40,351 nt of DNA from an uncultured Bacteroidota bacterium (lineage in GTDB: Bacteria > Bacteroidota > Bacteroidia > Flavobacteriales > Flavobacteriaceae). This document shows, in pieces, positions 9,454 to 19,315 of this stretch. Under the pieces are notes generated by a model. It saw nothing but the letters and a program-made list of their open reading frames with translations, was not told the DNA's origin and ran no database searches. Numbering within the stretch: position 1 is the first letter of the stretch; each line of letters opens with the position of its first letter. A program made the translations under genes and the position numbers. The stretch spans positions 1 to 40,351 of the forward strand of contig CAIMBK010000061.1 of NCBI GenBank assembly GCA_903839195.1, in the 5' to 3' direction.

Positions 9454-9486
9454 AACAAAAAACCATCCTGTTCAAAGGATGGTTTT
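9454..9486 (-). terminator. Terminator downstream of SGNH lipoprotein gene
   Basis: AAAACCATCC (9459-9468) / GGATGGTTTT (9477-9486), perfect 10-bp stem, T-rich tail on the minus strand. Confidence 0.8.
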
Positions 9487-9509
9487 GAAATATAAAATGT
9501 ATTGTTTTT

Positions 9510-11045
9510 TTATAATACTGGAGGAAACATAATTCTATAATCATAAAGGCTTACCCCTTTTAAATTAGAACCATATTTTGCATTAATTGCTTTAATAAAT
9601 TCATTAGCTATCAACGCATAACCTCTTGGGCTAGGGTGAACACCGTCTAATGAGAAGGCGCCGCCTGAAACATACTTAGAAGTTAGGGTGTAACCATTAG
9701 AATATATACCCTTTGTGCTTAATTGTGTCATTGTTTCTCTGGCGTCATAAATAGCTAAGTTATTATTAGCGGCAGCAGTTTCAATAGTTGTATTATAAGC
9801 ATCTGTAGCTGTTTTAATTTCAGCAACTTCTGTAGGAATTAAAATATATCTGTCTGGCATAGGAAAAGTAACCCCTAATTGATTTAACGAGGTAGACGGT
9901 GAAACGACCCCGTCAAGAGCTGTAGTTGGTGCTTTTCCAATTCTTGAACTTGCACTTAAACAAATTAAATCTGTAGATTTTGTTTGCCTCGCTTGACCAA
10001 AAATTGCGCCTAAAGCTGATGCCATTGGCTGACTTACGCCACCTCCCATTAATACTTGAGTTAATAGAGTTGATAAATCATCTAACGTTTCATCTTTCAT
10101 TAACATTGGATTGTTCCCAGTTGTTGAAAGTAAATTTATTCTATCTCCTTGCCCTAAATAAGCCAATGCATTATGTAGCGGTCCATATAATGACGCATTT
10201 AACGTACCTACCTGATTAACACCGTTTACAGTCAAATTATCTTGAGTCAACTGATTGTATTTTATTACATAAAAATACGGTAATGAAGTTGCGTATGGCA
10301 AATTAGCAATAACGCCTTTTCTTCCACCCGCAGTTAATTTAGATATTAGAGAATTGTATGCTCCATCAAAAGTAGCTGTAGGTGTTAATGGATTTACAGT
10401 TGCATCTCCACCGGCAGTTGCGTATCCCAATTCGTCATTACCCCCAATCCAAAGTGAAAAGAAAGTCGGGTTTTGAGCAACCGCATCGTCAACAATTGTT
10501 GCCATTGGATTAGACGCAAAACGAGCAAAGTATGGATTTCCCATTGAGCTTCCATAACCAGGATAATCCAAATGAATACATTTAGCACCCGGAATCCCCA
10601 TATTATTAAACGGACCCGTAAGAATAGTTGCCTGGTTTGTTGAAGCAAATTGGCTGTAAGGCGGTAATGCAACTGAAGATGGAGAAGGGGATCCGGTTGG
10701 AGTTGTTGGTGGGGCTAAATACAATCTTGGAGTATAGGTAGTGCTCCCTAAAAACCCTCCGACATTGTCAGACATTAAAGGTGTTGTAAAAGCTCCGCCG
10801 CCAACAAGTGAAAATTGTTGGGCTAAAATGTTAGGATATGCTCCGTTTTGGCCTTCGATAAATAATGCGTTATCACTAAATCCTGCTGCAAAAGAATCGC
10901 CTAATGCTACATATTTTGAAAAATCTGCAGTCCCTGCGGTTAACGGTGAACCATCCGATGATGATGGATCTACTGATTCATCATCCGTGCTACATGCTAC
11001 AAAAGTTAAAGAAACTAATAGTAGCCATTTGAAATTTTTTATCAT
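9510..11045 (-). CDS. SGNH/GDSL-family lipoprotein (secreted hydrolase)
   Basis: Lipobox LTFVACS; blocks YVALGDSFAAG, WIGGNDE and LDGVHPSPRGYALIANEF. Confidence 0.88.
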   Translation of the reverse strand: MIKNFKWLLLVSLTFVACSTDDESVDPSSSDGSPLTAGTADFSKYVALGDSFAAGFSDNALFIEGQNGAYPNILAQQFSLVGGGAFTTPLMSDNVGGFLGSTTYTPRLYLAPPTTPTGSPSPSSVALPPYSQFASTNQATILTGPFNNMGIPGAKCIHLDYPGYGSSMGNPYFARFASNPMATIVDDAVAQNPTFFSLWIGGNDELGYATAGGDATVNPLTPTATFDGAYNSLISKLTAGGRKGVIANLPYATSLPYFYVIKYNQLTQDNLTVNGVNQVGTLNASLYGPLHNALAYLGQGDRINLLSTTGNNPMLMKDETLDDLSTLLTQVLMGGGVSQPMASALGAIFGQARQTKSTDLICLSASSRIGKAPTTALDGVVSPSTSLNQLGVTFPMPDRYILIPTEVAEIKTATDAYNTTIETAAANNNLAIYDARETMTQLSTKGIYSNGYTLTSKYVSGGAFSLDGVHPSPRGYALIANEFIKAINAKYGSNLKGVSLYDYRIMFPPVL

Positions 11046-11070
11046 AATCTTATGTTTTTATATTAATTAA

Positions 11071-13878
11071 TTACGGGTTGATTGTCCAAGAAGCAAAAAT
11101 TTGTTTTCCGATTGCTCCGGCTCCCAATACTTGTACATATTCTTTTCCTCCTAAATTTGCAGCACCAACTTTTAATGTTGATTTCAATTTAGGGAAACTA
11201 TAATTTATTTGCGCATCAATTACAGTTGCTTCGTATATCGTGCCTTCAACCATTGTTGATTGCCATAAATACTCGCTATTCCATCTTCCACTTACATTGA
11301 AACCTAGGTTTTTGAATAATTTTTCATTTCCAAGAGACGCTTTCACCCTGTGTTTCGGAGTGTTAAACTGCGGATCAAAACTTGGGTCTTCTGTTTGATC
11401 GCATTTAAATTCAGCAAAGTTATAATTTACTCCAAATTCAAAATCTTTGTATACTTTTTTAGACAATCCGATTCCAAAACCAAGTGATTTTATGTCCATT
11501 TTGGTGTTGGTATACAATTGATACGCTCTGAAATCTCCACTTCCTAGTGCTGATAAAGATTGGTAATAAGTCGGGTCAGTTACTGGTGAGTTTACCGGAT
11601 CTGGATTGTTCATTGTTGTTCCGTAAAAAGGCGCAACTACATTTGAGTTTCCAATAAAATCTTTGTAAGCGTTGTAATATCCATTAATATCAACGGATAC
11701 ATCATTGAAAACTGAGCGATACCCTAATTCAATTGCTTGAACTTGTTCTGGTTTTACATAATTATAATCTGTTTTTTTCAAATCGGCAAAATTTCCGGTT
11801 GATTTAAATGTAGTTACAGAAGCTGCTGTGTAGGAATTGTTGTAGGCGTTTAGACCTGTCATCACAACATCTGTTCCAGATGAAGAAGGTAATGTTTCTG
11901 TATATCTTGTTAAATTATCTGGAGCAGAACCAAGAAGCACAGCGCTTCCTACATTGAACCCAATGTATTGGTCTTGTGTAGAAGGGTTTCTGAAACCAGT
12001 TTGGAAAGAGGCTCTAAAATTGTGTTTTTTAGCCGCGTCCGCAGAATAAACCATTGAAACTCTTGGAGAGAAACTTCCATCAAAATTTTGAGATTTATCA
12101 TAACGAACGGAACCCGAAAGTTTTAATCGATCTTCCATCAATTTTTTAGTTATTTGAGAATAAACTCCATATTCATTATAATAAATAGGGCCATTGGCAT
12201 CAGTATAAATTCGACCATGAGAATTCAATTGGTATTGTCTGAATGAACCCCCAACTTGAACCTCTGCCACTTTAATTACATCTTTAAGATTGTAATTCGC
12301 ATCCGAATGATAAATTCTAGAATTGTCAACCAATTTTGATCCCGACAACACGCTTGCTTCTGCGGTTACTTTATCAAAAGCAGCCTTAAATTCTGGCGAA
12401 CCTGCTTCATGTCTAACTCCATTGGGGCCACCAGTGTTTGCAGGGCTTAATCCCAAACCAATTGGTGAAATATTATTGTCTGCAAAATTTCTTGCTCCTG
12501 CATGTGCTTGTTCTGGTGTTTGTCCTAAATACAAAGTTGACCCCGCATACGCTGTTCCATAATCTGTAAACCAGTTTCTATCTGTTTTCCACTCTCTATT
12601 TATATTTATAGCCGTAAATGTCATGTCATAAGAACTTCCTCCGTCTTCCGTTGTGGTGTATCCTCTAACAAAGAAGTTTTTTCCTTTGAATTCCAATTTA
12701 TGTTGTTGCATAAAAAAGTTATTCAAATAATATCTGTTGGCGCCTTGATAAACGGCATTTCCAAAACCAAATTTACTTTGCCAAATCACTTCAAGATTTT
12801 CATTTCCAAAAGGTCGTGCATGAAATGAAAAATCAATTTTAGCATTTGTTGCTTTGTTATCAGTTAACTCCGTTTCTTTATAACCAGTTCTCGATACTTT
12901 ATCGCTTGGTAAAGTTGGAGCAGGTATAACTGATGCAGCCTCATCTCCATAAGTATTTATACCATCATATCCATAATGACTTCTGTCTCTTCCGGCAACC
13001 GTTTTGTCATTATAATTTGTAGCATACCAATCGGTTCCACTCATATAAGTAAAATTGGCTTTTGCTGCAAAATATTTACTGAAAGCATGAGCAACTCTGA
13101 ACCCATAATCTCTATAATCATTAGATCCAGCAGCTTCTTGGCTCGTTTGACCAAATTTTGCATAAGCGGTAACGCCTTGACTTGTGAATGGGCTTTTGCT
13201 ATTCATAAATAAAATTCCGTTGAACGCATTTGCTCCATACAAAGCAGAAGAAGCACCTGGCAATAACTCAACACTTTGAACATCAATTTCAGAAATCCCT
13301 ATCATGTTTCCTAAAACAAAGTTTAAAAGAGGCGAAGAGTTGTCCATTCCATCAACCAATTGCATGAAACGAACGTTTGCAACTGTTGCAAAACCACGCG
13401 TGTTGATTGATTTGAAAGACATGCTACTCGTGTTCATTTGAACTTCTTTTAAGTTTTCTAACCCATCATAAAAAGAAGGAGATGCCGTCTTTTTGATGTC
13501 TTGAATACTCATTCTTTCAATAGTTACTGGAGATTCCAAAACACGCTCTGGTGTTCTAGAGGCAGAAACTACAATTTCGTTCAATTTTGTTTCTTTGTCA
13601 GCAAGCACAATGCTCACTTTTTGCGTAGAAGTAACTTCTGTTTTTGAAGTTTCAAATGCTACACTTGAAACTTCAAGGGTAATTGGAAATTTTTTGGAAG
13701 TTGTTACTGAAAACTTCCCATCGGCATCCGAAACAGAACTGGCTGAATCTCCTGCAACTTTAATGTTGGCGCCGCTAATTGGTTTTTTGTTACTGTCTGT
13801 AACTGAACCTGTTATCTTGTTTTGTGCAAAAGAAATGCTGCAAAAAAACAATGACAAAATAAGTAAATACACTCTCAT
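11071..13878 (-). CDS. TonB-dependent receptor with carboxypeptidase-like regulatory N-domain
   Basis: Signal peptide MRVYLLILSLFFCSISFAQN (start likely 13878, not the ORF-track 13917), KITGSVTDSNKKPISGANI, plug and beta-barrel motifs. Confidence 0.92.
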   Translation of the reverse strand: MRVYLLILSLFFCSISFAQNKITGSVTDSNKKPISGANIKVAGDSASSVSDADGKFSVTTSKKFPITLEVSSVAFETSKTEVTSTQKVSIVLADKETKLNEIVVSASRTPERVLESPVTIERMSIQDIKKTASPSFYDGLENLKEVQMNTSSMSFKSINTRGFATVANVRFMQLVDGMDNSSPLLNFVLGNMIGISEIDVQSVELLPGASSALYGANAFNGILFMNSKSPFTSQGVTAYAKFGQTSQEAAGSNDYRDYGFRVAHAFSKYFAAKANFTYMSGTDWYATNYNDKTVAGRDRSHYGYDGINTYGDEAASVIPAPTLPSDKVSRTGYKETELTDNKATNAKIDFSFHARPFGNENLEVIWQSKFGFGNAVYQGANRYYLNNFFMQQHKLEFKGKNFFVRGYTTTEDGGSSYDMTFTAININREWKTDRNWFTDYGTAYAGSTLYLGQTPEQAHAGARNFADNNISPIGLGLSPANTGGPNGVRHEAGSPEFKAAFDKVTAEASVLSGSKLVDNSRIYHSDANYNLKDVIKVAEVQVGGSFRQYQLNSHGRIYTDANGPIYYNEYGVYSQITKKLMEDRLKLSGSVRYDKSQNFDGSFSPRVSMVYSADAAKKHNFRASFQTGFRNPSTQDQYIGFNVGSAVLLGSAPDNLTRYTETLPSSSGTDVVMTGLNAYNNSYTAASVTTFKSTGNFADLKKTDYNYVKPEQVQAIELGYRSVFNDVSVDINGYYNAYKDFIGNSNVVAPFYGTTMNNPDPVNSPVTDPTYYQSLSALGSGDFRAYQLYTNTKMDIKSLGFGIGLSKKVYKDFEFGVNYNFAEFKCDQTEDPSFDPQFNTPKHRVKASLGNEKLFKNLGFNVSGRWNSEYLWQSTMVEGTIYEATVIDAQINYSFPKLKSTLKVGAANLGGKEYVQVLGAGAIGKQIFASWTINP

Positions 13879-13936
13879 TTGTTTAAATTTAGTTGGTTTA
13901 ATAAAGCCAAAGTACAAATAATTTTAATATTAATAA

Positions 13937-13963
13937 TAAAAGCGAGAAAAAATCTCGCTTTTA
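13937..13963 (-). terminator. Terminator of glmS
   Basis: TAAAAGCGAGA (13937-13947) / TCTCGCTTTTA (13953-13963), perfect 11-bp stem, 5-A loop. Confidence 0.8.
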
Positions 13964-13987
13964 ATAAAAATATATAGGTGTATTTGA

Positions 13988-15835
13988 TTATTCTACGGTT
14001 ACCGATTTTGCTAAATTTCTTGGCTGATCGACATTGCAGTCACGCATAACCGCAATATGGTAAGAAAGCAATTGCAAAGGAATGGTAGTTAATAATGGCG
14101 AAAGCGCATCTGATGTTTCTGGAATTTCGATTACATAGTCCGCCAAATCCCGAACTTGCGTATCTCCTTTTGTAACCACCGCAATGATTTTTCCTTTTCT
14201 AGATTTTATTTCTTGAATATTACTCACTACTTTGTCATAATGACCTTGTTTTGGAGCAATTACAACAACCGGCATGTGTTCGTCAATTAAAGCAATTGGA
14301 CCGTGTTTCATTTCAGCAGCGGGGTATCCTTCGGCATGAATATAAGAGATTTCTTTCAATTTCAATGCGCCTTCCAAGGCTACAGGGAAATTATACCCTC
14401 GTCCTAAATAAAGACAATTGGGTGCGTCTTTGAATACGGCAGCAATTTCTTTAGCTTTATCGTTGGTTAGAAGTGCTTCTTCTACTTTTTCTGGAATGAC
14501 TTCCAATTCTTGTAAATACCTATGAAAATCAGAATTTGACAGCGTTCCTTTAGCTTTTGCCAATCGAAGGGCGATCATTGTCAAAACAGTAATTTGTGTC
14601 GTAAATGCTTTTGTAGACGCTACTCCAATTTCTGGCCCAGCGTGCGTATAGGCTCCTGCGTGGGTTTCTCGTGATATGGAAGAACCAACAACATTACAAA
14701 CTCCAAATACAAAGGCGCCTTTTTCTTTGGATAATTTTATGGCCGCTAGTGTATCGGCAGTTTCACCAGATTGTGAAATTGCAATTACGATATCGCCTTT
14801 ATTGATAATTGGATTTCTATATCGAAATTCGGAAGCGTATTCAACTTCAACAGGAATTCGGGTAAATTCTTCTATTACATATTCAGCCACCAAACCAGCG
14901 TGCCAAGAAGTTCCGCAAGCTACAATCAGGATTCTATTGGCATTCAAGAATTTTTCTAAATTGTCTTCAATTCCTGCCATTTGTATCAGGCCTAAATTTG
15001 CATGAAGTCGGCCTCTATAAGTGTCTTTGATAACATTTGGTTGCTCAAAAATTTCTTTAAGCATAAAGTGTTCGTAACCGCCTTTTTCAATTTGCTCCAA
15101 ATTTATTTTTAATTCTTGTATGTAAGGATCAACCAAAGAATCGTCTTTGATTTTTCTAATTTTTAATGGTTTGTGTAAACGAACAATGGCCATTTCTTCA
15201 TCTTCAAGATAAATAGCATTGGAGGTATATTCTATAAATGGGGACGCATCAGATGCGATGAAATATTCATTTTCACCAACGCCAATAGCTAACGGACTTC
15301 CAAGTCGGGCAACCACAATTTCGTCTGGAGTTTTTTTGTCAAAAACACAAATCGCATACGCGCCAACCACTTGATTTAGGGCAACTTGAACGGCTTTTCC
15401 GAGTTTTAGATTTTCTTTTTTCTGAACTTCTTCAATTAAATTTGCCAACACTTCTGTGTCGGTATCGGAATGAAAAACATAGCCTCTGTTCATTAATTCC
15501 TTTTTCAATGGCGCATAGTTTTCTATGATTCCATTATGAATGATGGCTAAATCTCCTGAATTTGATAAATGGGGATGCGAGTTTACGTCGTTTGGAACGC
15601 CATGAGTGGCCCATCTGGTGTGGCCAATTCCAATAGTTCCATTAGTAGAAATTTCTGTTAATGATTTTTGTTCTAATTCAGAAACTTTCCCTTTTGTTTT
15701 GGAAAGTTTTAAATCATTTCCATCATAAAGCATAATTCCCGCGCTGTCATACCCTCGGTATTCTAATCGTTTTAAACCTTTGATTATTATTGGGTAAGCT
15801 TCTCTGTAACCGATATATCCAACAATTCCACACAT
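13988..15835 (-). CDS. glmS: Glutamine--fructose-6-phosphate aminotransferase (isomerizing)
   Basis: MCGIVGYIGYREAYPIIIKGLKRLEYRGYDSAGI; SIS domains; C-terminal DQPRNLAKSVTVE. Confidence 0.98.
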   Translation of the reverse strand: MCGIVGYIGYREAYPIIIKGLKRLEYRGYDSAGIMLYDGNDLKLSKTKGKVSELEQKSLTEISTNGTIGIGHTRWATHGVPNDVNSHPHLSNSGDLAIIHNGIIENYAPLKKELMNRGYVFHSDTDTEVLANLIEEVQKKENLKLGKAVQVALNQVVGAYAICVFDKKTPDEIVVARLGSPLAIGVGENEYFIASDASPFIEYTSNAIYLEDEEMAIVRLHKPLKIRKIKDDSLVDPYIQELKINLEQIEKGGYEHFMLKEIFEQPNVIKDTYRGRLHANLGLIQMAGIEDNLEKFLNANRILIVACGTSWHAGLVAEYVIEEFTRIPVEVEYASEFRYRNPIINKGDIVIAISQSGETADTLAAIKLSKEKGAFVFGVCNVVGSSISRETHAGAYTHAGPEIGVASTKAFTTQITVLTMIALRLAKAKGTLSNSDFHRYLQELEVIPEKVEEALLTNDKAKEIAAVFKDAPNCLYLGRGYNFPVALEGALKLKEISYIHAEGYPAAEMKHGPIALIDEHMPVVVIAPKQGHYDKVVSNIQEIKSRKGKIIAVVTKGDTQVRDLADYVIEIPETSDALSPLLTTIPLQLLSYHIAVMRDCNVDQPRNLAKSVTVE

Positions 15836-15847
15836 AAATTTAAGTTT

Positions 15848-17518
15848 TTAATTAGGCTTGGTATAATAAATTTCTAGTTTTAATCTTTTGGCGTAATTTG
15901 GGTCTCCAACCGGAATGTTATTTCCAAACAAAACCGTTCCTAAAGGATTAATTACGGAAGATAATGGGGTCCGATCGACTGGAATTCCTGTCAAAGTTGG
16001 GGTTTTTAATTTGGCCGATGTTACGGTTGCTATGGCTTCTGTAACAACCAATCCCAATCTGATATTTGTAGAATCTTTGTTTATAAGATTTCTAATATGA
16101 TTGGTTAATCGTATTTTATATTGATACCCTCTTTTATTTCCAGTGGTTGCTTTTTCTATAATTCCTCCATGAATTGCTTTGTTAAATTTTGGAATTGAAT
16201 TTAATGAAATATCGGTATAATAGTCAATAATTGGGCGTTTGTTATTTAAATCATAAAGATAGATTCTATTAGGCTCTGAAGCTCCTGAAATGGCAGAAGA
16301 ATCAATTGAAAATATTAGATTGGCTTCGTTTACCAATAATTTTTGCCCGTTGGAAGGATTTCTCAAATCGTCTAATTCATCGGAAACGCCATTAGGTCCT
16401 GAGGTAGGATTTCCATCCGTATCAAATCCTCGAATATCTGTTTCTCCAAAAAGCGAAATAACCGCCATGGAGCCAGCGCCTCCTTTTAGAAACAACTTAG
16501 AATCGCCTTGAGCGGTATTAATTCCTGAAGTGATATTGGTAACATATTCATTGGAATAATCATTTTCAAAGACATTTACAGTATTTCCAGCAAGATTCAG
16601 AATTAATGTTTTTTCTTCTGTGGTAATCGTTCCATCGGTTGCTGTAATGGATACATTATAGGTAATTGTAATTTTCCCTTTTTTGAAATCAAGCATGGCT
16701 AAACTTCCTTGTTCGGGAGAATCCGAATTTGCTTCTGTTTTAAAATACAAACCTCTAAAATATTCTTTAAAGACATTGTTGTTTATTAATTTTCCTGCAG
16801 TTGATCCGTTGAAAATTTTGTCTTGAAAGAAACTTTTTCTAAGATTTAATCGCATTCCTGGAGCCGTTCTTGTGTCAACGGTTTGGGTTCCGTCAACCGT
16901 TTTGTAGGTTTTTAATTCTTCATTACTAAAGAAAAACGCATCGTTTTGACTTGGCGAATCGGCATCGTCATTCAATCGGTCTGGATTTTTATTAGCATCA
17001 AAATTGGGTCCGTCGCCAGAATAATATTTTTGAACGTCTTCAAAGCCTGTTGCGGCATCTAAATCTCTTAAATAATATTTCGATTCATAAACGCTCAACT
17101 TTATTTTTGAACTTCCGTAAATAGAATCCAATTCATAAGTATGGTCGCCCGTTGTTGCGTCTGTATTGGTCAATGTGCTATAATATGGTAGCGAAAGCTC
17201 TACTTTAGTAACAGTTGGATTGGTTCCAAAAGTTGGATTGGCTCCAATTAATTCTACTTGAGTAACGACGCTAGCTTTGGTTTTTCCAAAAAAGGGATTG
17301 TTATAATATCCTAAGGAATTTATTGGCAAATTATTTGATTGTACGGAGCCTAAATTTTGATTATAAGCAACTAAAGTATGGGTGTCATCTTTTATTAGTC
17401 CGTAATGATCGTCTCCAATAATGGAAGACCCAATTTCGTTAAAGTCTTTATCGCAGGAAGAAAAAATCACCACAAACATCACAAAAAGCATGTATTTCAA
17501 AAACGAATTATTTTGCAT
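15848..17518 (-). CDS. DUF4270 family lipoprotein
   Basis: Start probably MQNNSFLKYMLFVMFVVIFSSCDKDFNEIGSSIIGDD (17518) with lipobox FSSC; adjacency to a glycogen-synthase-like gene and glmS. Confidence 0.8.
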   Translation of the reverse strand: MQNNSFLKYMLFVMFVVIFSSCDKDFNEIGSSIIGDDHYGLIKDDTHTLVAYNQNLGSVQSNNLPINSLGYYNNPFFGKTKASVVTQVELIGANPTFGTNPTVTKVELSLPYYSTLTNTDATTGDHTYELDSIYGSSKIKLSVYESKYYLRDLDAATGFEDVQKYYSGDGPNFDANKNPDRLNDDADSPSQNDAFFFSNEELKTYKTVDGTQTVDTRTAPGMRLNLRKSFFQDKIFNGSTAGKLINNNVFKEYFRGLYFKTEANSDSPEQGSLAMLDFKKGKITITYNVSITATDGTITTEEKTLILNLAGNTVNVFENDYSNEYVTNITSGINTAQGDSKLFLKGGAGSMAVISLFGETDIRGFDTDGNPTSGPNGVSDELDDLRNPSNGQKLLVNEANLIFSIDSSAISGASEPNRIYLYDLNNKRPIIDYYTDISLNSIPKFNKAIHGGIIEKATTGNKRGYQYKIRLTNHIRNLINKDSTNIRLGLVVTEAIATVTSAKLKTPTLTGIPVDRTPLSSVINPLGTVLFGNNIPVGDPNYAKRLKLEIYYTKPN

Positions 17519-17537
17519 AATTAACTGTAAATAAATA

Positions 17538-18344
17538 TTATAGAACTGTTTCTTTATAGAAATTTGTATACGTTTCGGCAAATTTCTCTTTCGGTGTGAA
17601 AGGTAAAAAAGGTTTTTCCGAAGATTCTATAAATTTTGTTAAACTTGAAGAAACGTTTTCCGAAGCGATGATTACGGCATCCGAATGAAGAATCGAAGCT
17701 TTGATAATGCTTTCATAATCAGCTGTTTTCAATAATGAAACGGCCTGTTCTGGAATCCCGTCAAATGTCACTTTATTGATCATTTCTGGATTTAATTTTC
17801 CTTCAAAAGATTGACTATATACCGAAGTCACGATTTTTGTTTCAGAAAAAAGCGCTTCGTCTTTATAATAATGTTTCAAATAAATAGGCAATAATGCTGC
17901 CATCCAACCATGAACATGAATAATATCGGGAACCCAGTTGAGTTTTTTTACAGTTTCAACTACGCCTTTTGCAAAAAAGATAGCACGTTCGTCGTTGTCT
18001 GGAAACAAAATTCCTTCTTCGTCTGTAAAAGTTGCTTTCCTTTTGAAATACTCATCATTATCTATAAAATAAACTTGAATTCGTTCTTTTGGGATTGATG
18101 CTACCTTGATAATCAAAGGCATATCCAAATCGTTAACGACTAAATTCATCCCCGACAAACGAATTACTTCGTGCAATTGATGTCTTCGCTCATTTATATT
18201 GCCATATCTTGGCATGAAAATTCTAATTTGCCCTCCTTGATCATTGATCATCTTTGGCACGTCATATGACATTAGAGAAACCTCGTTTTCAGCTAAGTAG
18301 GGCACTACTTCAGATGACACATATAATATCCTCTTATCCTCCAT
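17538..18344 (-). CDS. Glycogen/starch synthase-like protein, N-terminal (GT5) domain only
   Basis: KRILYVSSEVVPYLAENEVSLMSYDVPKMI..GQIRIFMPRYGNINER..DIIHVHGWMAALLPIYLK resemble the GT5 N-domain; 268 aa, no C-terminal GT-B half. Confidence 0.8.
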   Translation of the reverse strand: MEDKRILYVSSEVVPYLAENEVSLMSYDVPKMINDQGGQIRIFMPRYGNINERRHQLHEVIRLSGMNLVVNDLDMPLIIKVASIPKERIQVYFIDNDEYFKRKATFTDEEGILFPDNDERAIFFAKGVVETVKKLNWVPDIIHVHGWMAALLPIYLKHYYKDEALFSETKIVTSVYSQSFEGKLNPEMINKVTFDGIPEQAVSLLKTADYESIIKASILHSDAVIIASENVSSSLTKFIESSEKPFLPFTPKEKFAETYTNFYKETVL

Positions 18345-18383
18345 AATCTAATTTAGTATTATATTTTATCAATAAAAAACACG

Positions 18384-18391
18384 CAAAATTA
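18384..18391 (-). promoter_or_regulatory. Candidate -7 box (TAatTTTG) for the GT5-like gene
   Basis: CAAAATTA on + strand; about 40 nt upstream of ATG at 18344; no clear -33 TTG. Confidence 0.45.
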
Positions 18392-18422
18392 CGAAATTTT
18401 ATGCAGTTAATAACTAATATCT

Positions 18423-18430
18423 TAAGTTTG
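18423..18430 (+). promoter_or_regulatory. Candidate -7 box (TAagTTTG) for panC
   Basis: TAAGTTTG, 24 nt before panC ATG at 18454; no clear -33 TTG. Confidence 0.5.
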
Positions 18431-18453
18431 CACCATATTTTAATAAAAAGTAC

Positions 18454-19302
18454 ATGCTCATTTTCGATACTCAGGAAGCAATTCGGGCGTATATAAAATC
18501 CATAACAACGGATAAAACCTCGATTGGTTTTGTGCCAACTATGGGGGCGCTTCATCTCGGGCATCTTTCGTTAATAAAGGAATCGTTACAACAAAACTCA
18601 TTCACAATTGTAAGTATTTTTGTTAATCCAACGCAATTTAACAATCCGGAGGATTTGGCAAAATACCCTCGAACTTTGGAAAGCGATATCGTTAAAATAA
18701 AAACCATTAACACGGAAATTGTTGTTTTCGCTCCAAGTGTTGCCAATATTTATGAAAATCAAATTCATTCCGAACGTTTTGATTTTGATGGTTTAGAAAA
18801 TCAAATGGAAGGAAAATTTAGACCCGGACATTTTGATGGCGTTGGAACCATTGTTCGAAGATTATTTGAAATAATAATGCCAACACGAGCTTATTTTGGC
18901 GAAAAAGATTTTCAACAATTACAGATTATTAGGAAAATGGTTCAAAAGAATAATCTTCCTGTACAAATAATTCAATGCCCTATTTATAGAGAATCCAATG
19001 GGCTTGCTATGAGTTCTAGAAACGAACGATTAAGCCCAAATGAGAGAGAAGAAGCGGCGGTAATTTTTCAAACATTAAAAAAAGTGAAAGCGGATTTTAA
19101 CCAAAAAACCCAAGCTGAAATTACTACATGGGTGCATCACGTTTTCGAAAAACATCCCTCAATTAACCTAGAATATTTTCAAATTGCGGACGAAGCCACT
19201 TTATTACCTTCTGAAAACGAACAAAACAATTATAAATATCGAGCATTTATTGCGGTTTTTATCAACAACATTCGATTGATTGATACTATTTCATTAAATT
19301 AA
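18454..19302 (+). CDS. panC: Pantothenate synthetase
   Basis: [50 protein letters not shown]. Confidence 0.97.
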   Translation: MLIFDTQEAIRAYIKSITTDKTSIGFVPTMGALHLGHLSLIKESLQQNSFTIVSIFVNPTQFNNPEDLAKYPRTLESDIVKIKTINTEIVVFAPSVANIYENQIHSERFDFDGLENQMEGKFRPGHFDGVGTIVRRLFEIIMPTRAYFGEKDFQQLQIIRKMVQKNNLPVQIIQCPIYRESNGLAMSSRNERLSPNEREEAAVIFQTLKKVKADFNQKTQAEITTWVHHVFEKHPSINLEYFQIADEATLLPSENEQNNYKYRAFIAVFINNIRLIDTISLN

Positions 19303-19315
19303 TTACCTTTGTACC

